A DNA stretch of 64,000 nt from JBGVSA01 sp041807905 (GTDB lineage: Bacteria > Pseudomonadota > Gammaproteobacteria > Burkholderiales > Rhodocyclaceae). Shown piece by piece: positions 1 through 9,245 of the stretch. The notes below the pieces were generated by a model. The model did no database searches and was not told the DNA's origin. It worked only from the letters and a program-made list of their open reading frames with translations. Made by a program: the position numbers and the translations under genes. Numbering within the stretch: the first letter of the stretch is position 1; each line of letters opens with the position of its first letter. The stretch is taken from contig NZ_JBGVSA010000001.1 of the NCBI RefSeq assembly GCF_041807905.1, positions 186,001 to 250,000 on the forward strand, read 5' to 3'.

Positions 1-422
1 TGCGTGCGGCCGGCGTCGCGTTCTTCCGCGGTCTCGCCCACGCAGATGATGGGCACCAGGCCGGCGTCGATGGCGGCCAGCGACTTGCGGCCCATGAGAC
101 CGTCGTTTTCGTGCTGGTAATAGCGGCGCTCGGAGTGTCCGATGATGACCGAATCGCAGCCGAGCTCATGCAGCATCAGCGGCGAGACTTCGCCGGTGTA
201 CATTCCGTTGAGATGGTCGGACGCGTTCTGTGCGCCGAGGTGAATGCCGCTGCTCTTGAGCAATTCGGCCAGTTGCGGGATGTATGGGAAGGCCGGACAC
301 ACGACCATCTCGACACCTTCGGTCAGCGCGGGCAGCTCGGCACGTAGCTGCTCGATCAATGTGCGGTTGCTGGCAAGGTTGCCATGCATCTTCCAGTTAC
401 CGACGAGCCATTTTTTTCGCAT
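1..422 (-). CDS. tpiA: Triosephosphate isomerase, N-terminal part (cut by window edge)
   Basis: Interconverts dihydroxyacetone phosphate and glyceraldehyde 3-phosphate in glycolysis and gluconeogenesis (cytosolic TIM barrel). About 140 N-terminal residues are present. They begin MRKKWLVGNWKM, which carries the substrate-binding Asn/Lys pair, and include GHSERR with the catalytic histidine. The catalytic glutamate lies beyond base 1. The ATG at 422 matches the family N-terminus exactly. It is the last of a leftward run alr-radA-cupin-tpiA, 68 bases after the cupin gene. Identification is secure; only the end is missing. Confidence 0.96.
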   Translation of the reverse strand, partial: MRKKWLVGNWKMHGNLASNRTLIEQLRAELPALTEGVEMVVCPAFPYIPQLAELLKSSGIHLGAQNASDHLNGMYTGEVSPLMLHELGCDSVIIGHSERRYYQHENDGLMGRKSLAAIDAGLVPIICVGETAEERDAGRT

Positions 423-490
423 ATTGAGTGTCCAGGTAAAGAGTCGTTAAAAGAGGTCCAGGCGCACGGCGCAAGAATCCTGCCGCATCG

Positions 491-991
491 CTACAGAGTC
501 TGAATGTCGTCGAGCGCCACTACGTCGCGCAGTCGTTCCTGCGGCGTGACGGAGAGGTACAGGCGCTTGCCCAGGTCGGGGTAGTCGCACACATCGTAGT
601 CGGGGCGGCTTCCGCCCACCAGATAGACGAGGTCCGTATTGCCCGTGTTGTGCATGGCGTGCGCCGGGCCGCCCGCAGGCAGCCCGATGAAGTCGCCCGC
701 CGCCACCGCATGGCTGTCGTCACCCAGTACCACCGCGCCTTCGCCTTCGAGCACGTAGATGAACTCGTCACAGAACCGATGCGTGTGCTTTTCTGTCGAT
801 GTGACACCGGGCGCCACGCGCACGTGGTGCACGCCGACGCGCGTCAGGCCACAGGCGTCACCCAACGAATGCGAGTGGCGCACGGCCGAAGCGTTGAGCG
901 GATGATGCAGCGTGCGGGCGGCGTCCCCGCCCTGCTCGTCGCGACGCACGATGTAGGGGTTGGCAGCCATGACACCCTCCGAAGCAGACAT
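491..991 (-). CDS. Cupin-domain protein
   Basis: A 166-residue single-domain cupin. Residues about 60-130 hold the two cupin motifs: an H-T-H..E segment (EKHTHRFCDEFIYVLEGEG) followed by G-D-F-x-G-L-P-A-G and a later histidine (PAHAMHN), as expected for a metal-binding beta-barrel. The substrate cannot be read from sequence. Its ATG at 991 shares one base with the radA stop (TGATG), so it is probably translationally coupled to radA. An upstream GTG at 994 and an internal ATG at 970 are alternative starts. It could be a sugar-acid or nucleotide-sugar binding cupin, a small dioxygenase or a stress protein. Confidence 0.8.
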   Translation of the reverse strand: MSASEGVMAANPYIVRRDEQGGDAARTLHHPLNASAVRHSHSLGDACGLTRVGVHHVRVAPGVTSTEKHTHRFCDEFIYVLEGEGAVVLGDDSHAVAAGDFIGLPAGGPAHAMHNTGNTDLVYLVGGSRPDYDVCDYPDLGKRLYLSVTPQERLRDVVALDDIQTL

Positions 992-2355
992 CACGAAAAC
1001 TCGCGCAGCGCATCGAGCGCTTGTTCAATGCGGTCGACCGCCCGTACCTCGATGCCGGGAATCGGCTGGCGCGGTGCATTGGCTGTCGGGATCAGTGCGA
1101 TTTCAAAACCCAGCTTGGCCGCTTCGCGCAGGCGTTCCTGCCCACGCGGCGCGGGGCGGATCTCGCCGGCCAGCCCGACTTCGCCGAACACCACCAGCTT
1201 CGGGGGCAAAGGTTTGCTGCGCAGGGACGACACGATTGCCAGGCACACCGAAAGATCGGCGGCTGGCTCGGCGATCTTCACACCACCCACGGCGTTGATG
1301 AACACATCCTGGTCCGAGCACACGATGCCGGCGTGACGATGAAGCACGGCCAGCAACATCGCCAGACGGTTTTGTTCCAGCCCGACCGAGAGCCTGCGCG
1401 GGCTCGGACTGTGCGCCATGTCAACCAGCGCCTGGATTTCGACCAGCAGCGGCCGCGTGCCCTCCTGCGTGACCAGCACGCATGCGCCGGGTACGGGCTG
1501 GGCGTGTTGCGACAGAAACAGAGCCGACGGATTGCTCACGCCACGCAGCCCCTTGTCGGTCATGGCGAACACGCCAAGTTCGTTGACCGCGCCGAAACGG
1601 TTCTTGATGGCGCGCACGAGGCGGAAGCTCGAATGCGTGTCGCCCTCGAAATACAGGACCGTGTCGACGATGTGTTCGAGTACGCGCGGTCCGGCCAGTG
1701 CGCCGTCCTTCGTGACGTGACCGACGAGAATCACGCTGGTGCCGGTCGACTTGGCGTGGCGCGTGAGCTGTGCCGCGCATTCGCGCACCTGTGCCACCGA
1801 TCCGGGTGCAGACTGCAGCGCTTCGGAATACAAGGTCTGGATGGAGTCGATCACCGCCACCGCCGGGCGCACCTCACGCAGCGTGGCGAGAATTTTTTCC
1901 AGCGAGATTTCGGGCAGCAGCGGCAGGTCGCCACAATCGAGCTGCAAACGCCGCGCGCGCAGCGCGACCTGCTCGGTGGATTCTTCGCCGCTCACATACA
2001 ACGTCGATTGCCTGGGCTGCAATTGCGCCAGCGCCTGCAGCAACAGCGTCGACTTGCCGATGCCCGGATCGCCGCCGATCAGCACCACCATGCCAGGCAC
2101 GATGCCGCCACCCAGCACGCGGTCCAGCTCTTCGATGCCGGTCGGCTGGCGCGGTGCTTCACGCGGGTCGATTTCGCCCAGCTTCTGCATCTTGCCGGCG
2201 CTTGCCGCCAACGTGGCGAAGCGCCCTGTCGCAGCCGGTTCGGCAACGCTTTCGACGAGCGTGTTCCACTGACCGCAGCCAGGGCATTGGCCCTGCCACT
2301 TTGGATTCTGTGCACCGCACTCGGTGCAGACGTAGATGGATTTGGCCTTGGCCAT
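991..2355 (-). CDS. radA: DNA repair protein RadA (Sms)
   Basis: RecA-related ATPase that promotes branch migration during homologous recombination and repair. The 454-residue protein starts MAKAKSIYVCTECG and has the N-terminal zinc finger (C-T-E-C ... C-P-G-C), a Walker A motif (GGDPGIGKS, about residue 90), the RadA signature KNRFG (about residue 250) and a C-terminal Lon-protease-like domain. Length is typical. The open frame extends 13 codons upstream, but the ATG at 2355 gives the family N-terminus and overlaps the alr stop by one base (TGATG), indicating coupling. Confidence 0.97.
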   Translation of the reverse strand: MAKAKSIYVCTECGAQNPKWQGQCPGCGQWNTLVESVAEPAATGRFATLAASAGKMQKLGEIDPREAPRQPTGIEELDRVLGGGIVPGMVVLIGGDPGIGKSTLLLQALAQLQPRQSTLYVSGEESTEQVALRARRLQLDCGDLPLLPEISLEKILATLREVRPAVAVIDSIQTLYSEALQSAPGSVAQVRECAAQLTRHAKSTGTSVILVGHVTKDGALAGPRVLEHIVDTVLYFEGDTHSSFRLVRAIKNRFGAVNELGVFAMTDKGLRGVSNPSALFLSQHAQPVPGACVLVTQEGTRPLLVEIQALVDMAHSPSPRRLSVGLEQNRLAMLLAVLHRHAGIVCSDQDVFINAVGGVKIAEPAADLSVCLAIVSSLRSKPLPPKLVVFGEVGLAGEIRPAPRGQERLREAAKLGFEIALIPTANAPRQPIPGIEVRAVDRIEQALDALREFS

Positions 2356-3428
2356 CAGCGCGTCAACACCGGCACGCGATCGGCCAGTGCGCAAAAGAGT
2401 TCATACGACACGGTCTGCGCGCTCGCGGCGACCTCATCAGCCGGCAATCCCTGCCCCCACAACGTGACCGTCGAGCCGACGCCGGCATCCGGGATATCGG
2501 TGAGGTCCACCGACAGCATGTCCATCGACACACGACCCAGGGTGCGCGTACGCACGCCATTCACGAGTACCGGCGTACCGGTGGGCGCGTGGCGCGGATA
2601 GCCATCGGCGTAACCGCAAGCGACCGTGCCGGTACGCATCGTTCGGTCGGCACGGAACAAGGCGCCGTAGCCCACTTCATGCCCCGGTTCGAGCGTCTGC
2701 ACGCCGATGATTTCGCTCTCCAGCGTCATCACCGGCTGCAGGCCGATGGTGTCGCTCGACTGCATGTCGGGAATCGGCGAGCCGCCGTACAGCATGATCC
2801 CCGGCCGCACCCAATCACGATGCGATTGGGGAAAGCGCAGCAACGCGGCCGAATTGGCGACACTGCACGGCAGGTCGAGGCCTGCCGCCGTGGCATCGAA
2901 GATTTCGAGCTGATGCGCAATGCCATGCGCATCATCAGCGCCGGCAAAATGCGTCATCAGGGTGATATGGCCCACCTGCCCGCTGGCTCGCAGCCGTTCG
3001 ATCACCTTGGCCGCACAGCTTGGCGGCAGGCCGAGGCGATTCATGCCGGTGTTGATCTTGACGTGCACATCGACCGGCCGGTCGAGTTCCATGAGTTCGA
3101 GCATGCGCAGTTGCTCAGCGCCATGCACGACCAGCGTCAGGCCGTATTCGGCCGCCATCAGCACGTCGTCCTCGCGGAAGGCGCCTTCCAGCAACAGGAT
3201 GGACTGCTTCAGGCCGGCTTCGCGCAGCGCTACGGCTTCACTCACCTCAAGCAGCGCAAAACCGTCGGCGACATCGGCGATGGCGCTGGCGCACGGCACA
3301 AGGCCGTGGCCGTAGGCATTGGCCTTGACCACGGCCCAGGCGTGTGCGGTGGGCGCACGCCCCTTTGCCAACAGGTAGTTGTGGCGGAAAGCCGATGTAT
3401 CGATGCGAGCGCGGATGGGACGAGCCAT
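2355..3428 (-). CDS. alr: Alanine racemase
   Basis: PLP-dependent enzyme that makes D-alanine for peptidoglycan. The 357-residue protein begins MARPIRARID and has the PLP lysine motif KANAYGHG near residue 35. The C-terminal beta domain includes the GYGALFRA segment with the catalytic tyrosine and the CGYADGYPR signature. The ATG at 3428 is preferred over the longer frame because it gives the standard N-terminus. It is the first gene of the leftward alr-radA-cupin-tpiA run and is followed with a one-base overlap by radA. Confidence 0.96.
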   Translation of the reverse strand: MARPIRARIDTSAFRHNYLLAKGRAPTAHAWAVVKANAYGHGLVPCASAIADVADGFALLEVSEAVALREAGLKQSILLLEGAFREDDVLMAAEYGLTLVVHGAEQLRMLELMELDRPVDVHVKINTGMNRLGLPPSCAAKVIERLRASGQVGHITLMTHFAGADDAHGIAHQLEIFDATAAGLDLPCSVANSAALLRFPQSHRDWVRPGIMLYGGSPIPDMQSSDTIGLQPVMTLESEIIGVQTLEPGHEVGYGALFRADRTMRTGTVACGYADGYPRHAPTGTPVLVNGVRTRTLGRVSMDMLSVDLTDIPDAGVGSTVTLWGQGLPADEVAASAQTVSYELFCALADRVPVLTR

Positions 3429-3496
3429 GTGTCGGTGGGAGGCGTTTTCAGGGCATGGAGCGAGCGTCGCTCTGCTCCATGCCACGCCTTGTCAGT

Positions 3497-4450
3497 TCAA
3501 GGTTGGGGGTTGTTTGCGGCGAGCGCATTATCGCCCGGATTGCCGCTGCTTTGGGCCAGCTCGCTCATGTGCTGGACGGTGAACTCGGCAAACGTCGAGT
3601 GCAGCCGCGCGCGGAACCGGTCCTTGGGCACCAGCACATTCAGTGACGAGTACAGACGCGGTTCGAGCGAAATGGCGATCAGCGTGCCGTCGCGAAGATC
3701 ACGCCCCAGCGATGCCCGCGAGATGATGGCAAAGCCGACGCCGTCGCGCACCAGTTGCTTGATGACTGCAAGACTGCCGAGCTCGGCGGCGCGCGTGAGA
3801 TTTTCAGGCGGCACGCCCGAGGTGCGGAAGAAGTTCTCCGCCAGCGCACGGATCGCCGCGCCGGGGTCACGATCCACAAAGGCGAACGGCTGCAGGTCTT
3901 CAGCCCGCACCCAGCTCACCTTGGACAGCATGTGTCCCGGCGGCACCACGACCATGAGTTCGTCGCGATAGGCCAGCGTGCATTCGAGATCGGGATCGTC
4001 AGAATCCTTTTCGACCATGCCGACGTCGATGTCGTGCGCGGCGACGCGGTTTTCGATGTTCTCGGAGTTACCGACGAACACGCGCGGCACCACGCGAGGG
4101 TATTTCTGCTTGAACTTGGAAATGAGCTGCGGCAGCCAATAGGCAGCGATGGTCGGGCTGGCACCGATGGTCAGCACGCCCGTGAGTTCGTCCGTCAGCT
4201 CATTGATGCGGGTTTCCATCTCGTCCGACAGGCCGAGAATCCGTTCGGCGTAGGCAAAGACGATCTCGCCCGCTGGCGTCAGCGACACGCGACCGTGCCC
4301 GCGATCGAGCAGGCGCGTGTTGAATTGCTCTTCCAGTTGCTTGATCTGGAAGGTCACCGCCGGCTGCGTCATGAACAACGTTTCAGCCGCGCGAGTGAAG
4401 GAGCCGTGCTTAGCAACGGCATGAAAGACCTGGAGTCTTCTGTCAGCCAT
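3497..4450 (-). CDS. LysR-family transcriptional regulator
   Basis: A 317-residue LTTR. Residues 1-60 form the winged helix-turn-helix (MADRRLQVFHAVAKHGSFTR, then AAETLFMTQPAVTFQIKQLE). A coiled linker and an effector-binding periplasmic-type fold follow, beginning around ELTGVLTIGASPTIAAYWLP. It resembles the CbbR/CysL-like branch, but the effector cannot be inferred. The start at 4450 is the usual LTTR start; the frame extends 56 codons upstream without support. It is divergent from lplT, 179 bases apart, and a perfect 12-bp palindrome at 4475-4486 lies just upstream of its start. Autoregulation and control of lplT are therefore possible. Confidence 0.88.
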   Translation of the reverse strand: MADRRLQVFHAVAKHGSFTRAAETLFMTQPAVTFQIKQLEEQFNTRLLDRGHGRVSLTPAGEIVFAYAERILGLSDEMETRINELTDELTGVLTIGASPTIAAYWLPQLISKFKQKYPRVVPRVFVGNSENIENRVAAHDIDVGMVEKDSDDPDLECTLAYRDELMVVVPPGHMLSKVSWVRAEDLQPFAFVDRDPGAAIRALAENFFRTSGVPPENLTRAAELGSLAVIKQLVRDGVGFAIISRASLGRDLRDGTLIAISLEPRLYSSLNVLVPKDRFRARLHSTFAEFTVQHMSELAQSSGNPGDNALAANNPQP

Positions 4451-4474
4451 GGCGCCTCCATATAAGAAGTTTTT

Positions 4475-4486
4475 ATTGCCGGCAAT
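4475..4486. promoter_or_regulatory. Perfect 12-bp palindrome in LysR/lplT intergenic region
   Basis: ATTGCCGGCAAT is a perfect dyad 25 bases upstream of the LysR-type regulator's start codon, in the only gap between two divergent genes. LysR regulators commonly bind dyads in such gaps. Its role as the operator is inference. Confidence 0.4.
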
Positions 4487-4629
4487 TGCAGCACAAACGC
4501 TGTGCGCTGTCACCTCTTGTGTCTTTGTTTGTTGCAAGGCGCGCCACGACGCTATTTCACCGTTCTGCGCAGGAAAGTGCACAAATAGTCTGTGGTATAA
4601 ACGCGCTTTCGCCCACATAAGAGAGATAC

Positions 4630-5955
4630 ATGGGCTTGGGTTTTTACATTGTCATGCTGGCGCAGTTCTTTTCTGCGCTGGCGGACAACGCGCTGCTGAT
4701 CTGTGCCATCGCGATCCTGCAGCATTTGCAGGCGCCGCCCGAATACGCACCACTGCTGAAGACGTCATTCACGATCTCTTACGTCGTGCTGGCCGCTTTC
4801 GTAGGCGCATTCGCCGATTCGATGCCGAAGTGGCGCGTGATGCTCATCAGCAACAGCATCAAGATCGTCGGCTGCGGCATGATGCTCGCCGGCATCAATC
4901 CACTGATTGCCTACGCCGTCGTCGGCCTGGGCGCGGCGGCCTATTCCCCAGCCAAGTACGGCATCCTGACCGAGATGCTGCCGCCTTCGAAGCTGGTCAC
5001 CGCCAATGGCTGGATCGAAGGCCTGACCGTGGGCGCCATCATCCTCGGCTCGCTTCTGGGCGGCGCGCTGATCCTCCCGGACTTCCGCGACTGGGCATTG
5101 AGTCTGGGCATTCCCGGCATCCGCACGGGCGACCAGGCAAGCCTCCTCCTCGTCGGCCTCTTATACGTGATCGCAGCGGTGTTCAATCGCTATGTGCCCG
5201 ACACCGGCGTGGACCACAAGCCTCTCAAGCGTAGCCCGTGGTACCTCGTCCACGAATTTTCGCATTGCGTACGCCTGCTCTGGCGCGACAAGCTCGGGCA
5301 GATTTCCCTGGCCGTTACCACCCTGTTCTGGGGCGCTGGTGCCACGCTGCAATTCATCGTCATAGACTGGGCCTACCATTCGATGGGGCTCAGCCTGTCC
5401 AAGGCCACTCAACTGCAAGGCGTGGTGGCCATCGGTGTCTCCATCGGCGCCATCGCAGCGGCCCGCTGGCTGACGCTGCGTCGCTCGCCGAGCGTGATTC
5501 CCATCGGCATCGCCATGGGCCTGGTCGTGCCCTTGATGGTGTTGCTGCCTTATCTTCCGCGTGAAAGTCTCGGTACGATCAGCTTCGACCTCTTCGGGCA
5601 TGCGATGCACTTCCATCTGCACATCCGCATGCTGTGCGTCATGGCACTCATGATCGTGGTGGGCGCGCTGTCAGGCTTCTTCGTTGTCCCGATGAACGCG
5701 CTTCTGCAACATCGTGGCCACGTGCTGATGGGCGCAGGCCACTCGATCGCCGTGCAGAACTTCAACGAGAACGTTTCGATCCTCGTCATGACCGGTCTCT
5801 ATGCCCTGCTCATCCGCCTGGGGCTATCGGTCAACGTGGTGATCGTGCTCTTCGGACTGTTCGTCGCGGCGATGATGTATCTCGTGAAGTTGCGCTTCGA
5901 AGCCAATCAACGCGAGCACGACGACGTGGCGCAACTGGAAGGCGCGGGACACTGA
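4630..5955 (+). CDS. lplT: Lysophospholipid transporter LplT (MFS)
   Basis: Inner-membrane major-facilitator protein that flips lysophospholipids inward for re-acylation. The 441-residue sequence has about 12 hydrophobic segments and the characteristic LplT start (GFYIVMLAQFFSALADNALL). In Enterobacteria lplT is fused to or adjacent to aas (acyl-ACP synthetase); no aas is next to it here. The ATG at 4630 is preceded by a purine-rich AAGAGAG. It is divergent from a LysR regulator and convergent with the uracil-DNA glycosylase gene. Confidence 0.93.
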   Translation: MGLGFYIVMLAQFFSALADNALLICAIAILQHLQAPPEYAPLLKTSFTISYVVLAAFVGAFADSMPKWRVMLISNSIKIVGCGMMLAGINPLIAYAVVGLGAAAYSPAKYGILTEMLPPSKLVTANGWIEGLTVGAIILGSLLGGALILPDFRDWALSLGIPGIRTGDQASLLLVGLLYVIAAVFNRYVPDTGVDHKPLKRSPWYLVHEFSHCVRLLWRDKLGQISLAVTTLFWGAGATLQFIVIDWAYHSMGLSLSKATQLQGVVAIGVSIGAIAAARWLTLRRSPSVIPIGIAMGLVVPLMVLLPYLPRESLGTISFDLFGHAMHFHLHIRMLCVMALMIVVGALSGFFVVPMNALLQHRGHVLMGAGHSIAVQNFNENVSILVMTGLYALLIRLGLSVNVVIVLFGLFVAAMMYLVKLRFEANQREHDDVAQLEGAGH

Positions 5956-6025
5956 GCCAAGACAGCGCCCCCATGGGTGTGTCACCCCCTGCCGGACAGT
6001 ACGGTCACTTCATCCTGCGCGTCGA

Positions 6026-6901
6026 TCAGGTCTTTGCCTTTTGACGCGCCATCTCATCCTGAGCAAAGCACAGGTCTTCCCACGCCTTGGATTTGTCCGG
6101 CAGGTTACGCAGCAGGTACGCCGGGTGGTAGGTAACCACCACGGGGACCAACTCGTATCGGAACACCTTGCCGCGCGAGGCCGAAATGCGCGGCTCACCG
6201 CCAAGTAGCGTCTGCGCGGCTGGACGCCCCATGGCGATGAGCAGCCTGGGCGCGACCAGCGCGATCTGACGTTCAAGGAAGGGCCGGCAGGCGGCCATTT
6301 CGTCCGGCTGCGGGGTACGGTTGCCCGGTGGGCGACACTTGACCGCGTTGGCGATGTAAACGGTGTTCTGACGCGAAAGGCCGACGCTGTCGAGCATGGC
6401 GTCGAGCAAGCGGCCTGCCTGCCCCACGAACGGCTCGCCGCGCTCGTCCTCCTCCGCTCCCGGACCTTCGCCGACGATCATCCACTCCGCCTCGCGCGCG
6501 CCGACGCCAAAAACCGTCTGCTTGCGCGCTTCGCACAGGCGGCAGGCACGGCAGTCGCGCACGGCGGCTTCGAGCGCGTCCCAATCCATGGTCGACACCG
6601 GATCGACCTTTGCCACGGCAGGGGCCGGCCGGCCGGCGGGTTCGGCTTCGAGCGCGGGCTCGCCACGTTCCATCGGCACGGATTCGCCAACGGGCATGTC
6701 ATCGAACGGCGGCGGTGCATCATCCAGCCAGGTTGGCGGCTCATCCGCAGGCATGACCGGCGCCGGCGAGGGAATCTGCTGCACTGGTGCAGCCGTCTCC
6801 GGCGCCTCTGCCACGGCGGCAGCGGCGGCGCGCAACTGCCAGCGAGGCTTGATGCCCATTTCCGTCAGCATCTGTTCGCGTCGTGCGTCGAGCTTGGTCA
6901 T
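6026..6901 (-). CDS. Uracil-DNA glycosylase, family 4 (Fe-S type)
   Basis: Removes uracil from DNA in base-excision repair. The C-terminal about 190 residues hold the family 4 features: cysteines CRACRLCEARK for the [4Fe-4S] cluster, motif A GEGPGAEED, further cysteines (KCRPP, AACRPF) and motif HPAYLLR. The N-terminal about 95 residues are a Pro/Ala-rich low-complexity extension, common in betaproteobacterial homologues. The start at 6901 (MTKLDARREQML) follows the rimI stop by two bases, so tsaB-rimI-udg is one leftward operon. Total length is 291 residues. Confidence 0.92.
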   Translation of the reverse strand: MTKLDARREQMLTEMGIKPRWQLRAAAAAVAEAPETAAPVQQIPSPAPVMPADEPPTWLDDAPPPFDDMPVGESVPMERGEPALEAEPAGRPAPAVAKVDPVSTMDWDALEAAVRDCRACRLCEARKQTVFGVGAREAEWMIVGEGPGAEEDERGEPFVGQAGRLLDAMLDSVGLSRQNTVYIANAVKCRPPGNRTPQPDEMAACRPFLERQIALVAPRLLIAMGRPAAQTLLGGEPRISASRGKVFRYELVPVVVTYHPAYLLRNLPDKSKAWEDLCFAQDEMARQKAKT

Positions 6902-6903
6902 GG

Positions 6904-7395
6904 TCAGAGATCCCTGCGCAATTCGAGCGCGTCTTCGCGCCCTTCCGTGGCTGGGTAATAGCCCTTGCGACGCCGGTTGAGCACGAATCCCCACTTCTCG
7001 TAGAGCGCCTGCGCGGCGACGTTGGATTCGCGCACTTCGAGGAACAACTGCGTCTTGCCTGCCGTGCGTGCGAATTCGCATACGTGGTACATGAGCGCAG
7101 AGCCCAGTCCTCTGCCTTGTAGCTCCGGCAGGACACTGATATTGAGCAGGTTGGCGTCATCCACGCCAAGCATCAGCACGGCGTAGCCCGCACGGGCGCC
7201 GCGGTGGCGCAGTAACCAGCAACTATGTCCGGCCGCTTGGGAGTTGGCGAAGTCGCGGTGGCTCCATGGGAATGGATAGATGAACGCTTCGGCTTCGGCG
7301 ACCCAGTCGAGGTCATCCGCCGTCATCGACGAAAAGTTCAGCTCATCGGCGGGAATCGGCGTGCGGTCTGCCCGGCCCTGCAGGACGGCGCTCAT
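6904..7395 (-). CDS. rimI: Ribosomal-protein-alanine N-acetyltransferase RimI
   Basis: GNAT-fold acetyltransferase that acetylates the N-terminal alanine of ribosomal protein S18. The 163-residue protein has the acetyl-CoA binding motif (PELQGRGLGSALM) and the family motif ESNVAAQALYEKWGF. The tsaB-rimI pairing is widely conserved. Its ATG overlaps the tsaB stop by four bases (ATGA). The first about 25 residues are an extension relative to enterobacterial RimI. Confidence 0.94.
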   Translation of the reverse strand: MSAVLQGRADRTPIPADELNFSSMTADDLDWVAEAEAFIYPFPWSHRDFANSQAAGHSCWLLRHRGARAGYAVLMLGVDDANLLNISVLPELQGRGLGSALMYHVCEFARTAGKTQLFLEVRESNVAAQALYEKWGFVLNRRRKGYYPATEGREDALELRRDL

Positions 7396-8078
7396 GCCTT
7401 GCCACCTTGTGCCAGGCGTTCGGCGACTGTCAGCGCCACATGGTTGCGCACGTATTCAGGCGCGGCCAGCGCCGGATCGATCCAGGCGGCGGGATCGCGT
7501 GCCGCCAGCCGTGCCACGGCGCCAGCGAGCGGTACGGCCTCGGGATCGAGCACAGCAACGTGGCCAGCAAACCGTTCGGCGATGGCCGGATAGGCGCGGA
7601 ACGCGGTGCCCACTCCCCGCCACCCTCCTTCGGGCGGGACAGGCACGGATTGCGGCGGCACGCATTCGGCTTCGGCCACCTGGACCAGTGCCCCGTTCTG
7701 GCGTTGGAAGCGGGCTACATAGGCCTCGTTCATGCGTGCGTCCGCCGCGCAGTAGATCAAGTCGGCATCAATGGGCTCGGCCAACGCCAGCAAGCTATTG
7801 ATCGGCGCGACCGGGCGATCCACGCCCAACGCAAGGCCTTGCGCCACGCCGCAGGCCAGCCGCAGGCCGGTAAAGGCACCGGGCCCGCTGCCGAAGGCGA
7901 CGCAGTCGAGGGCGGAAACACCGATGCCGGCTTCAGCCAGCATTTCGCGCACCAGCGGCAGGATATTGGCGGAATGGCCGGAGGCGCTGCCCGACAAGGC
8001 GCGTTCGACAAGGTCGCCGTCAAGCATGAGCGCGACCGAACCGCGTTCGCAGGAGGTTTCGAGAGCCAGGATTTTCAT
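7392..8078 (-). CDS. tsaB: tRNA threonylcarbamoyladenosine biosynthesis protein TsaB
   Basis: Inactive-kinase-fold partner of TsaD in formation of t6A37 on ANN-decoding tRNAs. The 228-residue protein starts MKILALETSCERGSVAL and contains HSANILPLVREML and GSGPGAFTGLRLACG, the TsaB signatures. It is the first gene of the leftward tsaB-rimI-udg operon and is divergent from dusA with 51 bases between starts. Confidence 0.96.
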   Translation of the reverse strand: MKILALETSCERGSVALMLDGDLVERALSGSASGHSANILPLVREMLAEAGIGVSALDCVAFGSGPGAFTGLRLACGVAQGLALGVDRPVAPINSLLALAEPIDADLIYCAADARMNEAYVARFQRQNGALVQVAEAECVPPQSVPVPPEGGWRGVGTAFRAYPAIAERFAGHVAVLDPEAVPLAGAVARLAARDPAAWIDPALAAPEYVRNHVALTVAERLAQGGKA

Positions 8079-8129
8079 GAGCCGTTGATTTTACCCGAGC
8101 CACGCAATCCGGCCCGCTAAAATGCGGCC

Positions 8130-9131
8130 ATGCAAACAGTTTCCCCCGCCCTTCCCCCGCGTCGGCTATCCGTGGCCCCCATGTTGGACTGGACCGACCG
8201 CCATTGCCGTTACTTCCACCGTCTGCTGGCGCCGCATGCCTGGCTGTATACCGAGATGATCACCACCGGCGCCCTGATCCACGGCGATCAGGCGCGGCAT
8301 TTGCGTTTCGATGCGCGCGAACAGCCGGTAGCGTTGCAGCTCGGCGGCTCGGAGCCCGAAGCGCTGGCGCGATGCGCGACGATGGCCGAGCACTGGGGCT
8401 ATGACGAGGTCAATATCAATTGCGGCTGCCCGAGCGAGCGCGTGCAGAACGGCGCATTCGGTGCTTGCCTGATGAGCGAACCGCAATTGGTACGCGACTG
8501 TGTGGCCGCCATGAGCGAGGCCACACGCCTGCCGGTAACCGTCAAGCATCGCATCGGCATCGACCGGGTCGAACACTATGGTTTTGTGCGCGACTTTGTC
8601 GCCACCGTGGCCGAAGGCGGTGCGCGGACATTCATCGTGCATGCGCGCAACGCATGGCTCAAGGGCCTGTCTCCGAAGGAAAACCGCGAGATCCCGCCGC
8701 TGCGCTATGAATTCGCCTACCGGCTCAAGGCCGAATTTCCGGAGCTCGAAATATTGATCAACGGTGGCATTGCGACGGTCGAAGCCATCCAGGCGCATCT
8801 GGAGCACGTCGACGGCGTGATGATCGGTCGCGAGGCCTATCACAACCCGTGGGCGCTGACCGAATGGGAGCGCGCCCTGTTCAACGCCGACTGGCAACCG
8901 CAACGCGCGGAAGTCATCGCCGCGCTGGTGGCGTACTGCGAGCAGGAACGACGCGAGCACGGCACGCCGATGCGCGCCATCGTGCGCCATGTGCTGAACC
9001 TCGCCAACGGCCTGCCGGGCGCCCGCCAGTTCCGGCGCATGCTGTCCGACCCGCAGATGCTGCGCGACGCCACGCCCGACCTGCTTTGGCGAGCCTGGGA
9101 ACAGGTCGGCACCAAGACGGTCGCAGCATAG
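8130..9131 (+). CDS. dusA: tRNA-dihydrouridine(20/20a) synthase DusA
   Basis: FMN-dependent enzyme that reduces uridines 20/20a in the tRNA D-loop. The 333-residue protein has the DusA N-terminus (APMLDWTDRHCRYFHRLLA), the catalytic-cysteine region (NINCGCPSERVQNGAFGACL) and the Dus C-terminal helical domain. No Shine-Dalgarno sequence precedes the ATG, and a -10-like TAAAAT at 8118-8123 ends seven bases before it, so the mRNA may be leaderless. It is divergent from tsaB. Confidence 0.96.
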   Translation: MQTVSPALPPRRLSVAPMLDWTDRHCRYFHRLLAPHAWLYTEMITTGALIHGDQARHLRFDAREQPVALQLGGSEPEALARCATMAEHWGYDEVNINCGCPSERVQNGAFGACLMSEPQLVRDCVAAMSEATRLPVTVKHRIGIDRVEHYGFVRDFVATVAEGGARTFIVHARNAWLKGLSPKENREIPPLRYEFAYRLKAEFPELEILINGGIATVEAIQAHLEHVDGVMIGREAYHNPWALTEWERALFNADWQPQRAEVIAALVAYCEQERREHGTPMRAIVRHVLNLANGLPGARQFRRMLSDPQMLRDATPDLLWRAWEQVGTKTVAA

Positions 9132-9245
9132 GCTGCATGAAAGATATATATTGACGCTGCGCCGGCGCGCGGCGTCACGATGGCGGCATCGAAACGGCGC
9201 CGGCGTTACACTTCCGAGCTACCCCCGATAACGCAGGAGATCACG

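Noticed and set aside
1770..3971. Rightward open frame of 733 codons opposite radA, alr and the LysR gene
   Set aside because: Spans three well-supported genes on the other strand and has atypical Arg/His-rich composition.
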